From an uncultured Paracoccaceae bacterium (lineage in GTDB: Bacteria; Pseudomonadota; Alphaproteobacteria; Rhodobacterales; Rhodobacteraceae), in assembly GCA_947497985.1 (NCBI GenBank), contig CANMIX010000006.1:62001-126000 (forward strand): 64,000 nt of DNA. The letters run 5' to 3'. The translations under genes and the position numbers were made by a program. Below, one piece after another: positions 1 to 9,442 of this stretch. A model generated the notes under the pieces. That model was given only the letters and a program-made list of their open reading frames with translations, searched no databases and was not told the DNA's origin. The stretch's first letter is position 1; every line of letters starts with the position of its first letter.

Positions 1-1
1 T

Positions 2-1060
2 TTGATTCGAGATGCGCTGAATCGCTTACCCTACCCGGGTGAGGGAACGTTGATTTCCAACGACATCGTGCGTGCGCTACGTGTCGAGGGCGGTCAGGTC
101 TCTATGGTGCTTGAGGCGCCAAATGCGGCTGTTGCGGCACAGATGGAGCCTTTGCGTCGCGCGGCCGAAGCTGCGGTTCTTGCGGTTGAGGGGGTCGTGG
201 CGGTTTCTGTTGTGTTGACGGCGCATCAATCCAGTGCTCCGGCGCCTGCGCCAAAGGGCGGGTTAAAGGTCGGCGGGCATATGTCACCGCAGTCAGGGCA
301 GATGCGCCCATCGGGTGTGGACCGCATTCTTGCTATTGGGTCAGGCAAGGGGGGCGTCGGTAAATCCACCGTCAGCGCAAACCTTGCAGTGGCATTGGCC
401 CGGCAGGGGCGGCGGGTTGGATTGCTGGATGCTGATATCTATGGGCCGAGCCAGCCGCGGATGATGGGTGTGTCTAAACGCCCTGCGAGCCCGGATGGAA
501 CGACCATCGAGCCGCTACAGGCGCATGGCGTAACGGTGATGTCGCTTGGTTTGATGGTTGAGGAGAAAGAGGCGATCATTTGGCGCGGGCCAATGCTGAT
601 GGGGGCCTTGCAGCAGTTGATGACCCAGGTGAACTGGGGTGAGTTGGACGTTCTGCTGGTGGATTTGCCTCCTGGCACTGGCGATGTGCAGCTGACTCTA
701 TGCAGCAAGTCCGAACCCACCGGAGCGATCGTCGTGAGCACGCCGCAGGATGTGGCGTTGCTGGATGCGCGCAAGGCGTTGGATATGTTTTCCAAGCTTA
801 AGACGCCCGTGCTGGGGCTGATCGAGAATATGTCCTTCTTTACTTGTCCTGACTGTGGTGGTGAGCACCACATCTTTGGTCACGGCGGTGTTGCCTCCGA
901 AGCCGAAGAATTGGGTATCCCGCTATTGGGCGCGTTGCCCATTGATCTGGAGACCCGTCTGGCCGGAGACGCAGGTCGCCCCGTTGCGCTTGGCGATGGC
1001 GCGATGGCTGACGCTTATATGAAAATGGCTCGGGGTTTGGTTCAGGGTGGCATGGCCTAA
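2..1060 (+). CDS. mrp: Mrp/NBP35-family iron-sulfur carrier ATPase (5' truncated by window edge)
   Basis: Cytosolic P-loop ATPase of the Mrp/ApbC/Nbp35 family, which carries and transfers Fe-S clusters to apoproteins. An N-terminal DUF59/MIP18-like region (about 1-75) is followed by an Ala/Pro-rich linker. The deviant Walker [11 protein letters not shown] lies at about 113-122 and the paired cysteines CPDC near 282-285 would bridge the cluster between subunits. The track starts at a TTG on base 2, but the reading frame is open to the window edge and family proteins usually have a few more N-terminal residues, so the true start is probably upstream. It is co-directional with the dcw cluster but separated from mraZ by the 743-nt leader. 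The family assignment is firm; the exact substrate proteins are unknown. Confidence 0.93.
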   Translation: MIRDALNRLPYPGEGTLISNDIVRALRVEGGQVSMVLEAPNAAVAAQMEPLRRAAEAAVLAVEGVVAVSVVLTAHQSSAPAPAPKGGLKVGGHMSPQSGQMRPSGVDRILAIGSGKGGVGKSTVSANLAVALARQGRRVGLLDADIYGPSQPRMMGVSKRPASPDGTTIEPLQAHGVTVMSLGLMVEEKEAIIWRGPMLMGALQQLMTQVNWGELDVLLVDLPPGTGDVQLTLCSKSEPTGAIVVSTPQDVALLDARKALDMFSKLKTPVLGLIENMSFFTCPDCGGEHHIFGHGGVASEAEELGIPLLGALPIDLETRLAGDAGRPVALGDGAMADAYMKMARGLVQGGMA

Positions 1061-1086
1061 CGTTCACGCGTTTCTTGTCCCGCAAA

Positions 1087-1368
1087 TGGGCTGAAATGGG
1101 ACGCGCTGGTGAATTTGGGAATTTACGGCACTTTTGGGAAAGCATGGGAACCCGTCGCACAGTAGTGGGGCGGGTTCTTTCTATTGCCTGCTGGGAAAAA
1201 ATGGGCGGCATGGGAAAGCCTGGGATTTTCGGATAATTCGATTAAACGAATCACCCGTTCCGGCCTGGTTGGGTGGTTTTGGGCCGAAAATCAGGAACCT
1301 TTAGTGAACATGTGTTTCGCTGACCTGCTTCAGAATCCAGTCTTGGGAATTTATGGGAAAATTTTGGG
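1087..1368 (+). promoter_or_regulatory. Extended MraZ-box array (TGGG repeats at about 10-bp spacing)
   Basis: TGGG occurs at 1087, 1097, 1116, 1135, 1145, 1166, 1192, 1202, 1211, 1221, 1270, 1280, 1344, 1354 and 1365, often as TGGGAA, plus a TGGT at 1107. Within sub-arrays the boxes are 9-11 bp apart, one helical turn. E. coli MraZ is known to bind a few TGGGN repeats separated by 5 nt upstream of its own gene, so the pattern and its place before mraZ fit an autoregulatory operator. The number of boxes and the roughly 435-bp distance from the last box to the mraZ start are unusually large. Confidence 0.7.
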
Positions 1369-1509
1369 CTGCTTCGTGTTGGTCTATATGTAGTGAATTA
1401 TTTCAAATTCCCTACTATATTAGCTGAAATGTGACCGAATTGGGGCATCCAGCTTGATTGCTCTGTCGAGAGATGAGCCTCTGATGGGGGCTTGTTCTGA
1501 AAATAACAG

Positions 1510-1536
1510 TTGTCAGCCCATTAATTCCCATAGTAT
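1510..1536 (+). promoter_or_regulatory. Candidate promoter for the mraZ leader RNA
   Basis: TTGTCA (1510-1515) and TAGTAT (1531-1536) resemble -35 and -10 elements, but the 15-bp spacing is short. The position would start a transcript near 1543, giving a leader of about 210 nt up to the hairpin terminator. This is inferred from spacing only. Confidence 0.3.
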
Positions 1537-1542
1537 CCCTAT

Positions 1543-1753
1543 CTACATCGAGAGACGGAGAGCTGGGGCAACGAACGACCCCGACCAAAACTAAAAATAG
1601 CAGGTTTCATACAGGCCTTCGCTTTTTCGAAAAAAGAGAGATCCGGCGCGCGGGCGAGCAGACATCCCCCCAGGTGGCGCGCGCAGTCGGACACCCGCTC
1701 AGCGGGACGTGGAGGCGGGTTGATCAGTGGCAGCAGATCAACCCGCCCCTTTT
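1543..1753 (+). ncRNA. upsM: Probable UpsM-type sRNA / attenuated dcw leader
   Basis: In Rhodobacter sphaeroides the dcw cluster is preceded by an extended 5' leader whose transcript mostly stops at a terminator before mraZ, yielding the roughly 200-nt sRNA UpsM, which RNase E processes under stress. Here the same position holds a similar-sized segment. It contains an AU-rich stretch with CTTTTTCG, a CCCGC/GCGGG hairpin at 1694-1706, and a 12-bp terminator hairpin at 1714-1747. Assignment is by synteny, length and 3' structure; I did not compare sequences. The 5' end is only estimated. Confidence 0.6.
1714..1753 (+). terminator. Leader terminator/attenuator upstream of mraZ
   Basis: GGCGGGTTGATC (1714-1725) pairs perfectly with GATCAACCCGCC (1736-1747) across a 10-nt loop and is followed by CCTTTT. 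It lies 50 nt before the mraZ start, so it would end most leader transcripts, with read-through into the dcw genes. Confidence 0.8.
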
Positions 1754-1803
1754 CATTCTGGGGGACGGGACAGCGCCAAAGGCGCGATATAAGGAGCGGT
1801 CGT

Positions 1804-2295
1804 TTGGGTCGCAGGTTCAGAGGCGAAGGCCACCATAAGGTGGACACGAAGGGGCGGGTCTCAATTCCGGCTTCCTTTCGCCGTGTGCTTGAGGCTTCAG
1901 ACCCCAATTGGCAGCCCGGCGGCAATCCTGAACTGGTTATTGTGTACGGCGACCAGCGTCGTAAATTCTTAGAAGTCTATACGATCGACGCCATCAACGA
2001 GGTGGACGACAAGATCGACGCCTTGCCGCGCGGCTCAATGCAGCGCAAGATGTTACAGCGCATGTTCCACGGCCAATCTTTCCCGACCAATGTGGATGAG
2101 ACGGGCCGCTTGGTCCTGCCTGCAAAGCTGCGCAACAAGATCGAGCTGGATAAAGAGGCGTTCTTTATTGCGGCGGGTGATACGTTCCAGATTTGGAACC
2201 CTGAGACTTATGACGCTGAAGAGCTGGCTCAGGAAGAAAAGTGGATGGAAGAGCTGCCCGAAAATTTTGATCCGATGGAGTTTCTTGATGGCTAA
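1804..2295 (+). CDS. mraZ: Transcriptional regulator MraZ
   Basis: First gene of the dcw cluster. MraZ is a ring-forming DNA-binding repressor that binds TGGG repeats upstream of its own gene and counteracts RsmH. The product of about 163 residues has two SpoVT/AbrB-like halves, each with a DxxGR motif (DTKGR near 14-18 and DETGR near 98-102). I start it at TTG 1804 because AAGGAG lies 7 nt upstream and the family N-terminus GRRFRGE follows at once. The 28 extra residues in the track would be encoded across the terminator hairpin. rsmH begins 12 nt after the stop. Regulation by the TGGG array and the leader terminator is likely. Confidence 0.93.
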   Translation: MGRRFRGEGHHKVDTKGRVSIPASFRRVLEASDPNWQPGGNPELVIVYGDQRRKFLEVYTIDAINEVDDKIDALPRGSMQRKMLQRMFHGQSFPTNVDETGRLVLPAKLRNKIELDKEAFFIAAGDTFQIWNPETYDAEELAQEEKWMEELPENFDPMEFLDG

Positions 2296-2307
2296 GGTGA
2301 CTGGGCT

Positions 2308-3294
2308 ATGACGCAGACCGGGGGGAATGCACCGCATATACCAGTGTTGTTGAAGCCGCTTTTGGCTGCGGTTGCCCCCGTTTCGGGGACTTGGCTTGAT
2401 GGGACATTTGGCGCCGGTGGTTATAGCCGTGGCCTGTTGGAGGCCGGAGCAGATCATGTCATCGGAGTGGACCGCGACCCGCTTGCCATTGAAATTGCCG
2501 CAGGTTGGAAGGATCAATACGGCGAACGCCTGACGTTGCAGCCGGGCGTGTTTTCCAAGATGGACAGCTATGCATCTGATTTGGACGGCGTGGTGTTGGA
2601 TCTTGGCGTGTCCTCGATGCAGCTTGATCTGGCGGAGCGCGGGTTTTCTTTCATGCGCGACGGCCCACTTGATATGCGCATGTCGCAAGAGGGGCCAAAT
2701 GCGGCAGATCTTGTGGCTGAGCTGGATGAAGTGCAACTGGCTGAAATTCTGTTCATCTTTGGTGAGGAACGTGCGAGCCGCCGCATCGCCAAAGCGATCG
2801 TGCGCGAGCGCGAAATTGAACCGATCACCACGACGCTGCGCCTTGCTGGGATCATCGAGGGATGTCTGCCGCGGCCCAAACCGGGGCAGTCCCATCCTGC
2901 GACGCGCAGCTTTCAAGCGTTACGCATTGCGGTGAACCGCGAATACGAAGAGCTTTTTGAAGGCATGTTGGCCGCGGAGCGTGCTTTGAAACCGGGTGGC
3001 CTATTGGCTGTGGTGACATTCCATTCGGTCGAAGATCGCATGGTGAAACGGTTTTTCCAGCATCGTGCCGGACGCACCGGGCGGGCCAACCGCTATGCGC
3101 CTGAACTGGAAGAAACCCCAAATCAGTTTGAACTTGTCACGCGCAAGGCCGTTGGGCCGGATGACGATGAGCTTGCGGAAAACCCGCGGGCACGGTCGGC
3201 ACGGTTGCGCGTGGGGCGTCGCACAGCTGCTGAGCCCGAGGGCATTTCCGCCAAAGAGCTCGGCATGCCGCAACTGAAAGGCGCGCGCCGATGA
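2308..3294 (+). CDS. rsmH: 16S rRNA (cytosine(1402)-N4)-methyltransferase RsmH
   Basis: SAM-dependent methyltransferase (formerly MraW) that methylates N4 of C1402 in 16S rRNA in the cytoplasm. At 328 residues it has the family's usual length. It opens with HIPVLL and has a glycine-rich SAM-binding segment FGAGGYS near 31-37, and the family motif TRSFQALRI in the second half. It starts at an ATG 12 nt after mraZ, and its end overlaps ftsL by 4 nt (ATGA), so translation of the two is probably coupled. Confidence 0.96.
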   Translation: MTQTGGNAPHIPVLLKPLLAAVAPVSGTWLDGTFGAGGYSRGLLEAGADHVIGVDRDPLAIEIAAGWKDQYGERLTLQPGVFSKMDSYASDLDGVVLDLGVSSMQLDLAERGFSFMRDGPLDMRMSQEGPNAADLVAELDEVQLAEILFIFGEERASRRIAKAIVREREIEPITTTLRLAGIIEGCLPRPKPGQSHPATRSFQALRIAVNREYEELFEGMLAAERALKPGGLLAVVTFHSVEDRMVKRFFQHRAGRTGRANRYAPELEETPNQFELVTRKAVGPDDDELAENPRARSARLRVGRRTAAEPEGISAKELGMPQLKGARR

Positions 3295-3638
3295 GAACAC
3301 TTCTTTATATGGCCACTGCGATCTGCGTTTTTGGACTGGCGTTTTGGGCCTATCAGGAAAATTACGCCACGCAGCAGGCCTTGAAGGATACGCGCAGTTT
3401 GCAACGTCAGATTGGGGCTGCTCAGGCGCGCCTAAGCGTGTTGCGTGCGGAATGGGCCTATCTGAACCGGCCAGACCGTCTGCGTGAACTGGCCGAGTTG
3501 AACTTTGACCGGCTGGGTCTGTTGCCGTTGCGCCCTGATCAATTTGGTCGCGTAGACGAGATTGCCTTTCCTGAGACAGAGCTGGAAATCGAAAACGGCG
3601 TCGTCGTCTCAACCCTAAACGCGGAGCGAGAGCCATGA
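3291..3638 (+). CDS. ftsL: Cell division protein FtsL
   Basis: Small bitopic divisome protein that joins FtsQ and FtsB and helps activate FtsWI. The 115-residue product has one N-terminal membrane segment (about 4-20), a periplasmic coiled-coil region (about 25-60) and a [11 protein letters not shown] segment typical of FtsL proteins. It overlaps both rsmH and ftsI by 4 nt. FtsL diverges strongly between bacteria, so the call rests on topology, this motif and its position in the cluster. Confidence 0.88.
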   Translation: MRTLLYMATAICVFGLAFWAYQENYATQQALKDTRSLQRQIGAAQARLSVLRAEWAYLNRPDRLRELAELNFDRLGLLPLRPDQFGRVDEIAFPETELEIENGVVVSTLNAEREP

Positions 3639-5419
3639 TCCGCAAACCTCTGCGCCCACTGGCGCGTGTGCTGGCTGCGCGTGCAAACGGGGAAAACCCG
3701 GATGCGATTGAGCGCGAAAACCTGCGCGAACGCCATGCCGAAATGGCGGTGAAATCCCGCCAGCGCGCAGAAGGGCGGCTTTTGGTTTTGGGTGTTTTCT
3801 TTGTCTGTGCTTTTGCGGCAATTGCCGCCCGGATGGGAATGATGGCCACGGCCGAACCACAAGAACCGCTGGCCAATGTGGTGGGCGGCAGCATCGCCAT
3901 GCAGCGTGCGGACATTGTGGATCGTCAGGGGCGAATTCTGGCAACCAATTTCGAGACCCACTCTCTTTATGCGCAGCCGCCGCAGATGATCGATCCGGCC
4001 TATGCGGCCGATGAGCTGGTCAAAATCTTCCCGGACTTAGAACGCGACGACCTGCTGAAGGACTTCACCGGGAAGCGCAAATTCCTTTGGATCAAGAAAA
4101 AAATCAGCCCGGAACAAAAGCAAGCCGTACATGATATCGGCGACCCCGGTTTGATGTTTGGCCCACGCGAAATGCGGTTGTATCCCAATGGCCGTCTTGC
4201 ATCCCATGTGCTGGGTGGTGCGGGTTTTGGCAAAGAAGGGGTCAGCGCGGCCGAAGTGATTGGCGTGGCGGGGGTCGAAAAGCAGTTCGATAACTATCTG
4301 CGCGATCCGGCTAACGGCAATGCGCCGCTGCAGTTATCGCTCGACCTGACGGTGCAAACAGCGGCCGAACAGGTTTTGAGCGGCGGCATGGAATTGATGA
4401 ACGCCAAGGGTGCGACATCGATTGTGATGGACGTGCACACAGGCGAAGTGGTCTCGGTTGTCTCTTTCCCGGATTTCGATCCCAACGACCGTCCCCGTCC
4501 GCCGACAGACGGGTTTGATCCCTCGGTCAGCCCCTTGTTTAACCGCGCGGTTCAAGGCGTCTATGAGCTTGGCTCCACCTTCAAGATCTTTGCCGCAGCA
4601 CAGGCGTTGGATCTTGGGTTGGTAACGCCTGAAACGGTGATTGATATTCGCGGGCCCCTGCGCTGGGGAAAACATGCGATCCGCGACTTCCATTATTATG
4701 GTAAGGAAATGACGGTCTCAAAGATCATCGTCAAATCTTCCAATATCGGCACCGCGCGTCTGGCGCAGCAGATCGGTGTCGCGCAGCAAAAGTCTTTCTT
4801 GGATCGTTTGGGCCTGTTGGAGCCCACCCCGTTTGAAATCGTCGAAGCCCAGGGCGGCCAGCCTCTGTTGCCACCTAACTGGTCCGAACTTTCGGCCATG
4901 ACGATTTCCTACGGTCACGGTATCTCGACCACGCCGATGCATCTCGCGGCTGGCTATGCGGCTATTGCCAACGGCGGGCATTACGTGGCGCCCACCGTGT
5001 TGAAACAGAAGGGGCCGCAATACGGGCATCGCGTGATGTCCGAACAGGCTGCTGCGGCCTCGCGCGATATGCTGCGCAAAGTGGTCACCGAGGGCACCGC
5101 CTCTTTTGCCGAAGTGCCAGGGTATCAGGTTGCCGGTAAAACAGGGACAGCAGACAAGCCGCGCCCACGCGGTGGCTATTATGATGACAAAGTCATCGCG
5201 ACCTTTGCCACCATGTTCCCGGTCGATGATCCACAATATGTTCTCGTCGTGACCTTGGATGAGCCAGAAATCGTCGCACATGGCGAAGAGCGGAGAACCG
5301 CCGGTTGGACCGCTGTTCCTGTCGCGGCTGAGATGGTTTCGCGCCTTGCGCCATTGCTGGGCGTCCGTCCACGCGTTGAACCTGCAAAAGTTACAGGTAT
5401 AACGCTGACCTCAAACTGA
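3635..5419 (+). CDS. ftsI: Septal peptidoglycan transpeptidase FtsI (PBP3)
   Basis: Class B penicillin-binding protein that crosslinks septal peptidoglycan in partnership with FtsW. The 594 residues comprise a cytoplasmic N-terminus, one membrane anchor at about 48-65, a pedestal domain and a transpeptidase domain. Active-site motifs are visible: STFK (catalytic Ser-x-x-Lys), SSN and KTGT. The start ATG overlaps the ftsL stop. Nothing in the sequence is degraded. Confidence 0.97.
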   Translation: MIRKPLRPLARVLAARANGENPDAIERENLRERHAEMAVKSRQRAEGRLLVLGVFFVCAFAAIAARMGMMATAEPQEPLANVVGGSIAMQRADIVDRQGRILATNFETHSLYAQPPQMIDPAYAADELVKIFPDLERDDLLKDFTGKRKFLWIKKKISPEQKQAVHDIGDPGLMFGPREMRLYPNGRLASHVLGGAGFGKEGVSAAEVIGVAGVEKQFDNYLRDPANGNAPLQLSLDLTVQTAAEQVLSGGMELMNAKGATSIVMDVHTGEVVSVVSFPDFDPNDRPRPPTDGFDPSVSPLFNRAVQGVYELGSTFKIFAAAQALDLGLVTPETVIDIRGPLRWGKHAIRDFHYYGKEMTVSKIIVKSSNIGTARLAQQIGVAQQKSFLDRLGLLEPTPFEIVEAQGGQPLLPPNWSELSAMTISYGHGISTTPMHLAAGYAAIANGGHYVAPTVLKQKGPQYGHRVMSEQAAAASRDMLRKVVTEGTASFAEVPGYQVAGKTGTADKPRPRGGYYDDKVIATFATMFPVDDPQYVLVVTLDEPEIVAHGEERRTAGWTAVPVAAEMVSRLAPLLGVRPRVEPAKVTGITLTSN

Positions 5420-5433
5420 TCGTCGAGGGTACA

Positions 5434-6918
5434 ATGACCGTAGCGAGTGAAGTGCCGCTGAGCCAATTGGGGCTGACAGCCCGTGGAGGAGCGGACCCGA
5501 TGATCCGTGGTCTCGCAACGGACAGTCGAAAAGTGGCCAAAGGGTTTGTGTTTGCGGCACTTCCGGGCAGCCAGGTTCACGGCGCGAGGTTTATTGAAGT
5601 CGCGATTGAACAGGGCGCTGCTGCCATTTTGACCGATGTCGAAGGGGCTGCGATGGCTGCGGATGTGCTGGATAAGGCGTGCGTCGCGCAGGCCATCGTC
5701 GAAGATCCACGTCAGGCTTTGTCCGGTGCGGCGGCGCTTTGGTTCGGTGGTCAGCCCCAGACGATGGTAGCTGTGACTGGAACCAACGGCAAAACTTCTG
5801 TGGCGACTTTTGTGCGCCAGATTTGGTCCGAGCTGGGCTATAAGGCGATCAACGTCGGCACCACCGGCATCGAAGGCGCCTGGAGCCGCAAGCTTCATCA
5901 CACGACCCCAGACCCGATCACGCTGCATGCGGCCCTTGCAGAAGCTGCGGCGGCTGGCGTGACACATGCGGCAATGGAGGCCTCGTCTCATGGGCTGGAC
6001 CAGCGCCGCCTGCACGGCGTGCATCTGTCGGCGGCGGGATTTACGAATTTCACCCAGGACCATCTGGATTACCATGAAAGCTTTGATGCTTACTTCGCCG
6101 CCAAAGCCAGCCTATTCCGCAGCGTTCTGCCCGAGGACGGCGTCGCGGTTTTGAACATGAATGATCCGCGCGGTGTGGAAATGCGCGCCGTTGCCGCTGC
6201 AAAAGGGCAGGAAATCCTGTCGATAGGTCTTGGCCTGGGCGATCTGGCGCTCATTGGAACGCGCTATGATGCAAGTGGTCAGGACATCCGTTTTTCTTGG
6301 CACGACAAGCCGCATGTGGTGCGGCTGAACCTGATCGGAGGCTTTCAGGCTGAGAATGTCTTGTTGGCTGCGGGGCTGGTGATTGCCAGCGGCGAGGAAC
6401 CTGAAAAGGTCTTTGAGACCCTTCCACATCTAACAACCGTGCGCGGCCGCATGGAGCTGGCGGCGACACGTACAAATGGCGCAGCTGTTTTTGTTGATTA
6501 TGCTCATACACCTGACGCGATTGCGACGGCGGTCAAAGCGCTGCGCCCACATGTGTTGGGGCGGTTGATTGCAATTGTCGGTGCAGGCGGTGATCGCGAC
6601 ACCAGCAAACGCGCGCTGATGGGCGAGGCGGCGCAGGCCAATGCGGATGTGGTGATTGTCACCGATGACAACCCGCGCAGCGAAGATCCCGACGTGATCC
6701 GTGCGGCGGTGATGTCCGGTGCGCCTGATGCATATAATGTCGGTGACCGCGCCGAGGCGATTTTGCGTGGCGTTGATATGCTGGCCCCTGGCGATGCGTT
6801 GATTATCTGCGGCAAAGGCCACGAAAGCGGTCAGATCGTCGGTGACACCGTTCTGCCCTTTGATGACGTGGAGCAAGCAAGCATTGCCGTTGCGGCACTG
6901 GACGGAGGGATCGCCTGA
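5434..6918 (+). CDS. murE: UDP-MurNAc-L-Ala-D-Glu:meso-diaminopimelate ligase MurE
   Basis: Cytoplasmic Mur ligase that adds the third stem-peptide residue. The ATP-binding motif GTNGKTS lies near 112-118. The DNPR motif (in DDNPRSEDP, C-terminal domain) is the known signature for meso-diaminopimelate rather than lysine, which fits a Gram-negative cell wall. At 494 residues its length is normal. Its TGA overlaps the murF ATG (ATGTTG after CTG), so expression is probably coupled. Confidence 0.97.
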   Translation: MTVASEVPLSQLGLTARGGADPMIRGLATDSRKVAKGFVFAALPGSQVHGARFIEVAIEQGAAAILTDVEGAAMAADVLDKACVAQAIVEDPRQALSGAAALWFGGQPQTMVAVTGTNGKTSVATFVRQIWSELGYKAINVGTTGIEGAWSRKLHHTTPDPITLHAALAEAAAAGVTHAAMEASSHGLDQRRLHGVHLSAAGFTNFTQDHLDYHESFDAYFAAKASLFRSVLPEDGVAVLNMNDPRGVEMRAVAAAKGQEILSIGLGLGDLALIGTRYDASGQDIRFSWHDKPHVVRLNLIGGFQAENVLLAAGLVIASGEEPEKVFETLPHLTTVRGRMELAATRTNGAAVFVDYAHTPDAIATAVKALRPHVLGRLIAIVGAGGDRDTSKRALMGEAAQANADVVIVTDDNPRSEDPDVIRAAVMSGAPDAYNVGDRAEAILRGVDMLAPGDALIICGKGHESGQIVGDTVLPFDDVEQASIAVAALDGGIA

Positions 6919-8321
6919 TGTTGTGGACCGCAGAAGAAGCGCGCACCGCCACCGGCGGTCACACACCGGTGGACTGGTCCGTGAACGGGATCTCAATCGA
7001 CACCCGCACATTGCAGCCGGGTGATTTGTTCGTGGCCCTCAAAGCGGCACGTGACGGGCATGATTTTGTGGCGCAGGCCCTGGAGAAGGGGGCAGGCGCT
7101 GCATTGGTGACCCATGTTCCCGAAGGGGTAGACGCCGACGCGCCGTTGTTGATTGTAGATGATGTTCAAAGTGCGCTCGAAGCCTTGGGGCAGGCGGCGC
7201 GGTTGCGCACAAATGCCAAAGTGGTTGCCGTGACCGGTTCGGTTGGCAAAACCTCAACTAAAGAAATGTTGACGTCGATGTTGGGGGATCAAGGCAAAAC
7301 CCATGCCGCTGTCGCAAGTTACAACAACCACTGGGGGGTACCTCTGACCTTGGCGCGGATGCCACGCGATACTGAATTTGCAGTGATCGAAATTGGCATG
7401 AACCACCCCGGCGAAATTGCCCCATTGGCGCAACAGGCGCGCCCGCATGTGGCGATGGTCACAACCGTGGCTGCGGTGCATCTGGAAGCTTTTGAGGATG
7501 TCGAAGGAATTGCGCGTGAAAAAGCTGCGATACTGACCGGGTTGGAGCCCGGCGGAACCGCTGTGTTGAATGGGGACGTTGCGACATCAAGTGTCCTGGC
7601 AGAAGCCGCGAAGGCGCAGGGCTGCGCCACGCAATGGTTCGGCAAAACCTCTGCAACGCACAAGCTGGTGTCGGTTGCGGCCGAGGGGGAAGCCACCTTG
7701 GCGCAGGTCTCAATCGCGGATCAGGCTTATGCGCTTTCGATCCAATCCTTGGGCGCGCATTTTGCGATGAACGCGCTTGGCGCTTTGGCATGTGTTGATG
7801 CTTTGGGCGCAGATCTGGACCGCGCTGTGCAAAGCCTTGCAATGTGGTCACCGGTGCCAGGGCGCGGCGCGCGCTTGCAGCTTCCGTGGGACGACGGAAC
7901 GCTCACGGTCCTCGATGACAGTTATAATGCCAACCCCACATCTATTGCCGCCGCACTTGGCGTTCTTGCGCTGGTGCCAGCAGGTGGGCGCAAAATCGCC
8001 GTGTTGGGCGATATGAAAGAACTGGGCCCGGATGAAGTTGCGATGCATCAGGCGCTGGCTGACCTTGATGCCCTGGCTGAAATCGACACCGTGCACGGGG
8101 TCGGCCCCTTGATGACACATCTGCATGCGGTTTTGCCAACGGGTAAACGCGGCCAGCATTGGGCCTCAACCAAAGATGTGATCGCTCAGCTGCCCTCACA
8201 ACTAAAGGCGGGCGATGTGCTGCTGGCCAAAGGGTCTTTGAGCATCGGACTGGGAAAGCTTATTGACGCGCTGCGTGATATAAGCGATGCCCGCCCGAAT
8301 TCCAAAAATAACCATTCGTGA
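6918..8321 (+). CDS. murF: UDP-MurNAc-tripeptide:D-Ala-D-Ala ligase MurF
   Basis: Cytoplasmic Mur ligase that attaches the D-Ala-D-Ala dipeptide made by Ddl (encoded further on at 18.3 kb) to complete the pentapeptide. The P-loop GSVGKTS lies near 112-118, and the C-terminal domain has the LGDMKELG motif characteristic of MurF. At 467 residues it is full length. It overlaps murE and is followed after 16 nt by mraY. Confidence 0.96.
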   Translation: MLWTAEEARTATGGHTPVDWSVNGISIDTRTLQPGDLFVALKAARDGHDFVAQALEKGAGAALVTHVPEGVDADAPLLIVDDVQSALEALGQAARLRTNAKVVAVTGSVGKTSTKEMLTSMLGDQGKTHAAVASYNNHWGVPLTLARMPRDTEFAVIEIGMNHPGEIAPLAQQARPHVAMVTTVAAVHLEAFEDVEGIAREKAAILTGLEPGGTAVLNGDVATSSVLAEAAKAQGCATQWFGKTSATHKLVSVAAEGEATLAQVSIADQAYALSIQSLGAHFAMNALGALACVDALGADLDRAVQSLAMWSPVPGRGARLQLPWDDGTLTVLDDSYNANPTSIAAALGVLALVPAGGRKIAVLGDMKELGPDEVAMHQALADLDALAEIDTVHGVGPLMTHLHAVLPTGKRGQHWASTKDVIAQLPSQLKAGDVLLAKGSLSIGLGKLIDALRDISDARPNSKNNHS

Positions 8322-8337
8322 ATAGGACCACTAAGGC

Positions 8338-9420
8338 ATGTTATATTGGCTGACTGCGCTGTCAGATGGGGGCGACTTCTTCAACCTGTTCCGCTACATC
8401 ACCTTCCGAGCAGGTGGTGCGTTCCTGACGGCGTTGATCTTTGGCTTCCTGTTTGGCAAACCGCTGATCAACGTGCTGCGTAAAAGGCAGGGCAAAGGCC
8501 AGCCAATCCGTGATGATGGTCCCGAAAGCCATCTGTCCAAAGCGGGCACGCCGACAATGGGTGGATTGCTGATCGTCGGCGCTTTGGTCACCAGCACCTT
8601 GATGTGGGGCCGCTGGGACAATCCGTTCATCTGGATGGTGCTTTTGGTGACGCTTGGCTTTGGTCTGATTGGCTTTGCCGATGACTACGCCAAAGTATCC
8701 AAACAAAATACCAAAGGTGTCTCTGGCAAGGTCCGTCTGGCGCTTGGTGTTTTGATCGCGATTTTGGCCACGATGTGGGCGACGTATTTCCATCCCGAAG
8801 GGCTGCAGAACCAACTGGCCTTGCCGATCTTCAAAGACACTCTGATCAATATGGGGCTGTTGTATATCCCCTTTGGGATCTGTGTGATCGTGGGCTCGGC
8901 CAATGCGGTGAACCTGACCGATGGTTTGGATGGTCTGGCGATCATGCCTGCGATGATCGCGGGCGTAACCTTGGGTGTTATTGCCTACGTGGTTGGGCGC
9001 GCTGACTTTACCCAATACCTTGACGTGCACTACGTGGAAAACACTGGCGAGATCTTTATCTTTACTATGGCGTTGTTTGGCGCGGGCCTTGGCTTCCTGT
9101 GGTATAATGCGCCCCCCGCGGCTGTGTTCATGGGCGACACCGGCTCGCTGGCCTTGGGCGGTGCGCTTGGCGCAATCGCCGTTGCCACCAAACACGAACT
9201 GGTGCTGGCCATTGTTGGCGGTCTCTTTGTGGTCGAGGCGCTGTCGGTCATTATTCAGGTCTTCTACTTCAAACGCACCGGCAAACGCGTCTTCCTGATG
9301 GCGCCGATCCACCACCATTATGAGAAGAAGGGCTGGGCCGAACCCACCATCGTGATCCGCTTTTGGATCATTGCCCTGATCCTGGCCATGATCGGACTTG
9401 CCACCCTCAAGGTACGCTAA
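8338..9420 (+). CDS. mraY: Phospho-MurNAc-pentapeptide transferase MraY
   Basis: Inner-membrane enzyme that moves phospho-MurNAc-pentapeptide to undecaprenyl phosphate, forming lipid I. The 360-residue polytopic protein carries the signature FADDYAK, the NLTDGLDGL segment and the C-terminal HHHYEKKGW motif, which together hold the Mg2+ and substrate site. It is the last gene before an intrinsic terminator, so the first dcw transcript may end here. Confidence 0.97.
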   Translation: MLYWLTALSDGGDFFNLFRYITFRAGGAFLTALIFGFLFGKPLINVLRKRQGKGQPIRDDGPESHLSKAGTPTMGGLLIVGALVTSTLMWGRWDNPFIWMVLLVTLGFGLIGFADDYAKVSKQNTKGVSGKVRLALGVLIAILATMWATYFHPEGLQNQLALPIFKDTLINMGLLYIPFGICVIVGSANAVNLTDGLDGLAIMPAMIAGVTLGVIAYVVGRADFTQYLDVHYVENTGEIFIFTMALFGAGLGFLWYNAPPAAVFMGDTGSLALGGALGAIAVATKHELVLAIVGGLFVVEALSVIIQVFYFKRTGKRVFLMAPIHHHYEKKGWAEPTIVIRFWIIALILAMIGLATLKVR

Positions 9421-9442
9421 CGCCTCGAACAAACGGACAAAA

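Larger units (their letters stand above)
1061..1803 (+). other. Long non-coding leader between mrp and mraZ
   Basis: A 743-nt gap with no convincing gene. It holds, in order, the TGGG box array (1087-1368), a short AT-rich stretch, a candidate promoter near 1510-1536, a probable leader RNA, and a strong hairpin terminator ending at 1753. The 69-codon ORF at 1184-1393 runs through the TGGG boxes, so its tryptophan-rich start is a by-product of the repeats. Confidence 0.8.

Noticed and set aside
1184-1393. 69-codon plus-strand ORF in the mraZ leader
   Set aside because: It reads through the TGGG repeats, has no ribosome-binding site or known motif, and its composition is explained by the box array.
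2053-3915. Large minus-strand ORFs opposite mraZ, rsmH, ftsL and ftsI (287 and 304 codons)
   Set aside because: They mirror genes with certain family identity on the plus strand, and their products are Arg/His/Pro-rich low-complexity sequence typical of GC-rich antisense frames.
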